Below, piece after piece: positions 5,765-6,832 of a DNA stretch of 6,832 nucleotides. The position numbers and the translations under genes were made by a program. The DNA is from Candidatus Njordarchaeota archaeon (GTDB lineage Archaea; Asgardarchaeota; Njordarchaeia; Njordarchaeales; Njordarchaeaceae): NCBI GenBank assembly GCA_029856055.1, contig JAHQWF010000058.1, positions 1-6,832 of the forward strand, read 5' to 3'. The stretch's first letter is position 1. Each line of letters opens with the position of its first letter. The notes under the pieces were generated by a model, which did no database searches, had not been told where the DNA came from, and worked only from the letters and a program-made list of their open reading frames with translations.

Positions 5765-6634
5765 TTATGAGTTCTGAATATACTTAAGTTTCGTCGGGAC
5801 TTCAGTGAATTTTCTTCTTAAACCACTCCATATTGATAGGAAGAAACCCGCAGCAAAAATGATTGCAAAAACGACTTCTAAGTAGTAGAAGATTTCCTCA
5901 GGGATCCAGCCTAGATATTTTGTTAATCCGTATAGAATCCCAATAAGAATTATCGATAAGCCTTGAAGAGACATTCCTGTCCAAAATACCTTGTATATGT
6001 TTCTGAAAAAGTTTATATAGTTTCTCAAATCGGGGGATAAACAATGTTTCGGACCCCTGTTAACCGATCCCTTATTTTTCAGAATTGTTAAGATGATTCC
6101 CCTGATCTTATTGCATAATAATTTGTCTTCTGAATCATATTCTATCGTTAGTATTTTTCTTTTAAGCATTTTTATGGCCTCACCCATTGTGAAAATCGAT
6201 AGTATTAAAATAAGTAAAGGAATAATTAGAAAATAGTATAGGGCAAAAATCAGCAATATTGCTAGAACTATACCTAATAATATTATATCAAGTTCGGAAT
6301 ACGAAGGAATCGCAAGGGGCGCAGCTGCTATAGATAGTAAATCTCTCGTATAAGGAGATAATTTACCTTTACTACTAACATCTCTTTGAATCTCCTTATT
6401 AAAACCATAAATCAGAAAGCTCATTTTACCAATAGCTCTCTTTATTACTGGATAAGGCTCAGCCTCCTCATATACAATTCTTATTTCCTGTGAGCTATTA
6501 CAAGTTAGTTCCCATATATCATCCGATATTACCGTGAATTTTTTGCTAAATCCCTTCTTATCTTTAAGATAACTCAATGTAACCAATTTGTTTTCTTCAT
6601 CAATATGAGTTATCCTACCTAACAATTCTGGCAA
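5765..6634 (-). CDS. Unrecognised membrane protein with N-terminal soluble domain
   Basis: I do not recognise this 289-residue protein. Residues 1-70 form a beta-rich soluble domain (GRITHIDEENKLVTLSYL, KKFTVISDDIWEL, QEIRIVYEEAEPYPVIKR) resembling a small barrel in pattern only. Residues 116-150 are a long hydrophobic stretch, probably two closely spaced membrane helices. A charged loop of about 65 residues (155-220) includes C174 and C198. Two more membrane helices lie at about 223-240 and 249-269, ahead of a basic tail. With four helices and no signal peptide, both termini would lie on the same side. The start is TTG at 6634, supported by GGTG (6645-6642) seven bases upstream; no nearby in-frame ATG is better placed. 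It stands alone, with an AT-rich promoter region before it. The function is unknown; a membrane-anchored regulatory or scaffold protein is only a guess. Confidence 0.72.
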   Translation of the reverse strand: MPELLGRITHIDEENKLVTLSYLKDKKGFSKKFTVISDDIWELTCNSSQEIRIVYEEAEPYPVIKRAIGKMSFLIYGFNKEIQRDVSSKGKLSPYTRDLLSIAAAPLAIPSYSELDIILLGIVLAILLIFALYYFLIIPLLILILSIFTMGEAIKMLKRKILTIEYDSEDKLLCNKIRGIILTILKNKGSVNRGPKHCLSPDLRNYINFFRNIYKVFWTGMSLQGLSIILIGILYGLTKYLGWIPEEIFYYLEVVFAIIFAAGFFLSIWSGLRRKFTEVPTKLKYIQNS

Positions 6635-6669
6635 TGTAAAGCACCAAGAATTAATAATGATTAAGGTGA

Positions 6670-6680
6670 TTTAAATTTAT
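6670..6680 (-). promoter_or_regulatory. Candidate TATA box of the membrane-protein gene
   Basis: On the minus strand 6680-6670 reads ATAAATTTAAA, about 40 bases before the TTG start. A transcript would begin near 6650 and carry the GGTG ribosome site in a leader of about 16 bases. Confidence 0.4.
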
Positions 6681-6698
6681 TTTAATAATTTTTCGCTC

Positions 6699-6832
6699 TT
6701 ATAACTTTCTCGGTTGGTAGCTAAAAAGTACGAATTCAATGCCTTCCAGAGCCTCCCAAGGCTCCAAAACATAGAGACGAACCCAAACAGTGGCCGACGC
6801 AGCATAAAAATCGAGACAATCCTTAGCAACAC
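6699..6832 (-). CDS. Possible 3' end of an unrecognised gene (partial)
   Basis: A minus-strand frame is open from the window edge to TAA at 6701-6699, giving 43 residues that end in WEALEGIEFVLFSYQPRKL. Two other frames are also open here: a second minus frame, and the plus strand after the stop at 6702-6704. This one is preferred for its many GNN codons and balanced protein-like composition. The stretch has about 46% G+C from 6721 on, with CGT and TGG codons unlike the adjacent genes, so it may belong to a mobile or recently acquired element. No product can be named, and it may prove to be non-coding. Confidence 0.3.
   Translation of the reverse strand, partial: VAKDCLDFYAASATVWVRLYVLEPWEALEGIEFVLFSYQPRKL

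Noticed and set aside
6665..6670. Plus-strand GGTGAT as a ribosome site for a rightward gene
   Set aside because: No start codon with an open frame follows at a usable distance; the next bases are AT-rich promoter sequence of the opposite gene.
6714..6832. Plus-strand open frame from TTG at 6714 to the window edge
   Set aside because: No ribosome site lies upstream and the product shows no recognisable motif. The minus frame across the same bases has the more protein-like codon pattern, though neither is certain.

Overview
The window reads as chromosomal DNA of a hyperthermophilic or thermophilic archaeon, most likely a crenarchaeon (Thermoproteota); no genus can be named from the sequence. 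The reasons are the AT-rich genes with ATA and AGA/AGG codons, frequent TTG/GTG starts, Shine-Dalgarno sites of the archaeal GGTGAT type, TATA-like boxes 25-45 bases before starts, U-tract gene ends and a thiC product of the short archaeal length.

Layout. (1) Bases 1-259 are the 5' end of an insertion sequence read leftwards: the first 63 codons of a probable IS5-type DDE transposase, a leader with three related GC-rich repeats, and a TATA box beside the presumed outer end. Bases 260-409 are AT-rich and hold no gene, only promoter-like sequence. (2) 422-1804 (+) encodes an ArsB/NhaD-like ion transporter whose second internal repeat is canonical while the first has lost signature residues. (3) On the minus strand, thiC (2340-3641) is followed 12 bases later by a small three-cysteine protein of unknown function (1836-2327). 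They form an operon that converges on the transporter. (4) Diverging from thiC across a 187-base gap (178 bases if the upstream GTG start is used) is an enolase-superfamily dipeptide epimerase (3829-4977, +). (5) 5089-5739 (+) is an unrecognised soluble protein, and converging on it is an unrecognised membrane protein (5765-6634, -). (6) From about 6700 to the window end the composition becomes more GC-rich, and there is the probable 3' end of another minus-strand gene.

Functional links. Only thiC and its small neighbour clearly belong together, making or supporting the thiamin pyrimidine HMP-P. The shared thiC/epimerase promoter region contains a 13-base palindrome upstream of both TATA boxes, and no TPP riboswitch is evident. 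The other genes look like independent single-gene units. I see no defence system, CRISPR array, tRNA or rRNA, and no convincing new multi-gene system. The most interesting points are the asymmetric transporter, the thiC partner gene, the epimerase in an organism that presumably lacks murein, and the folded leader of the transposase.
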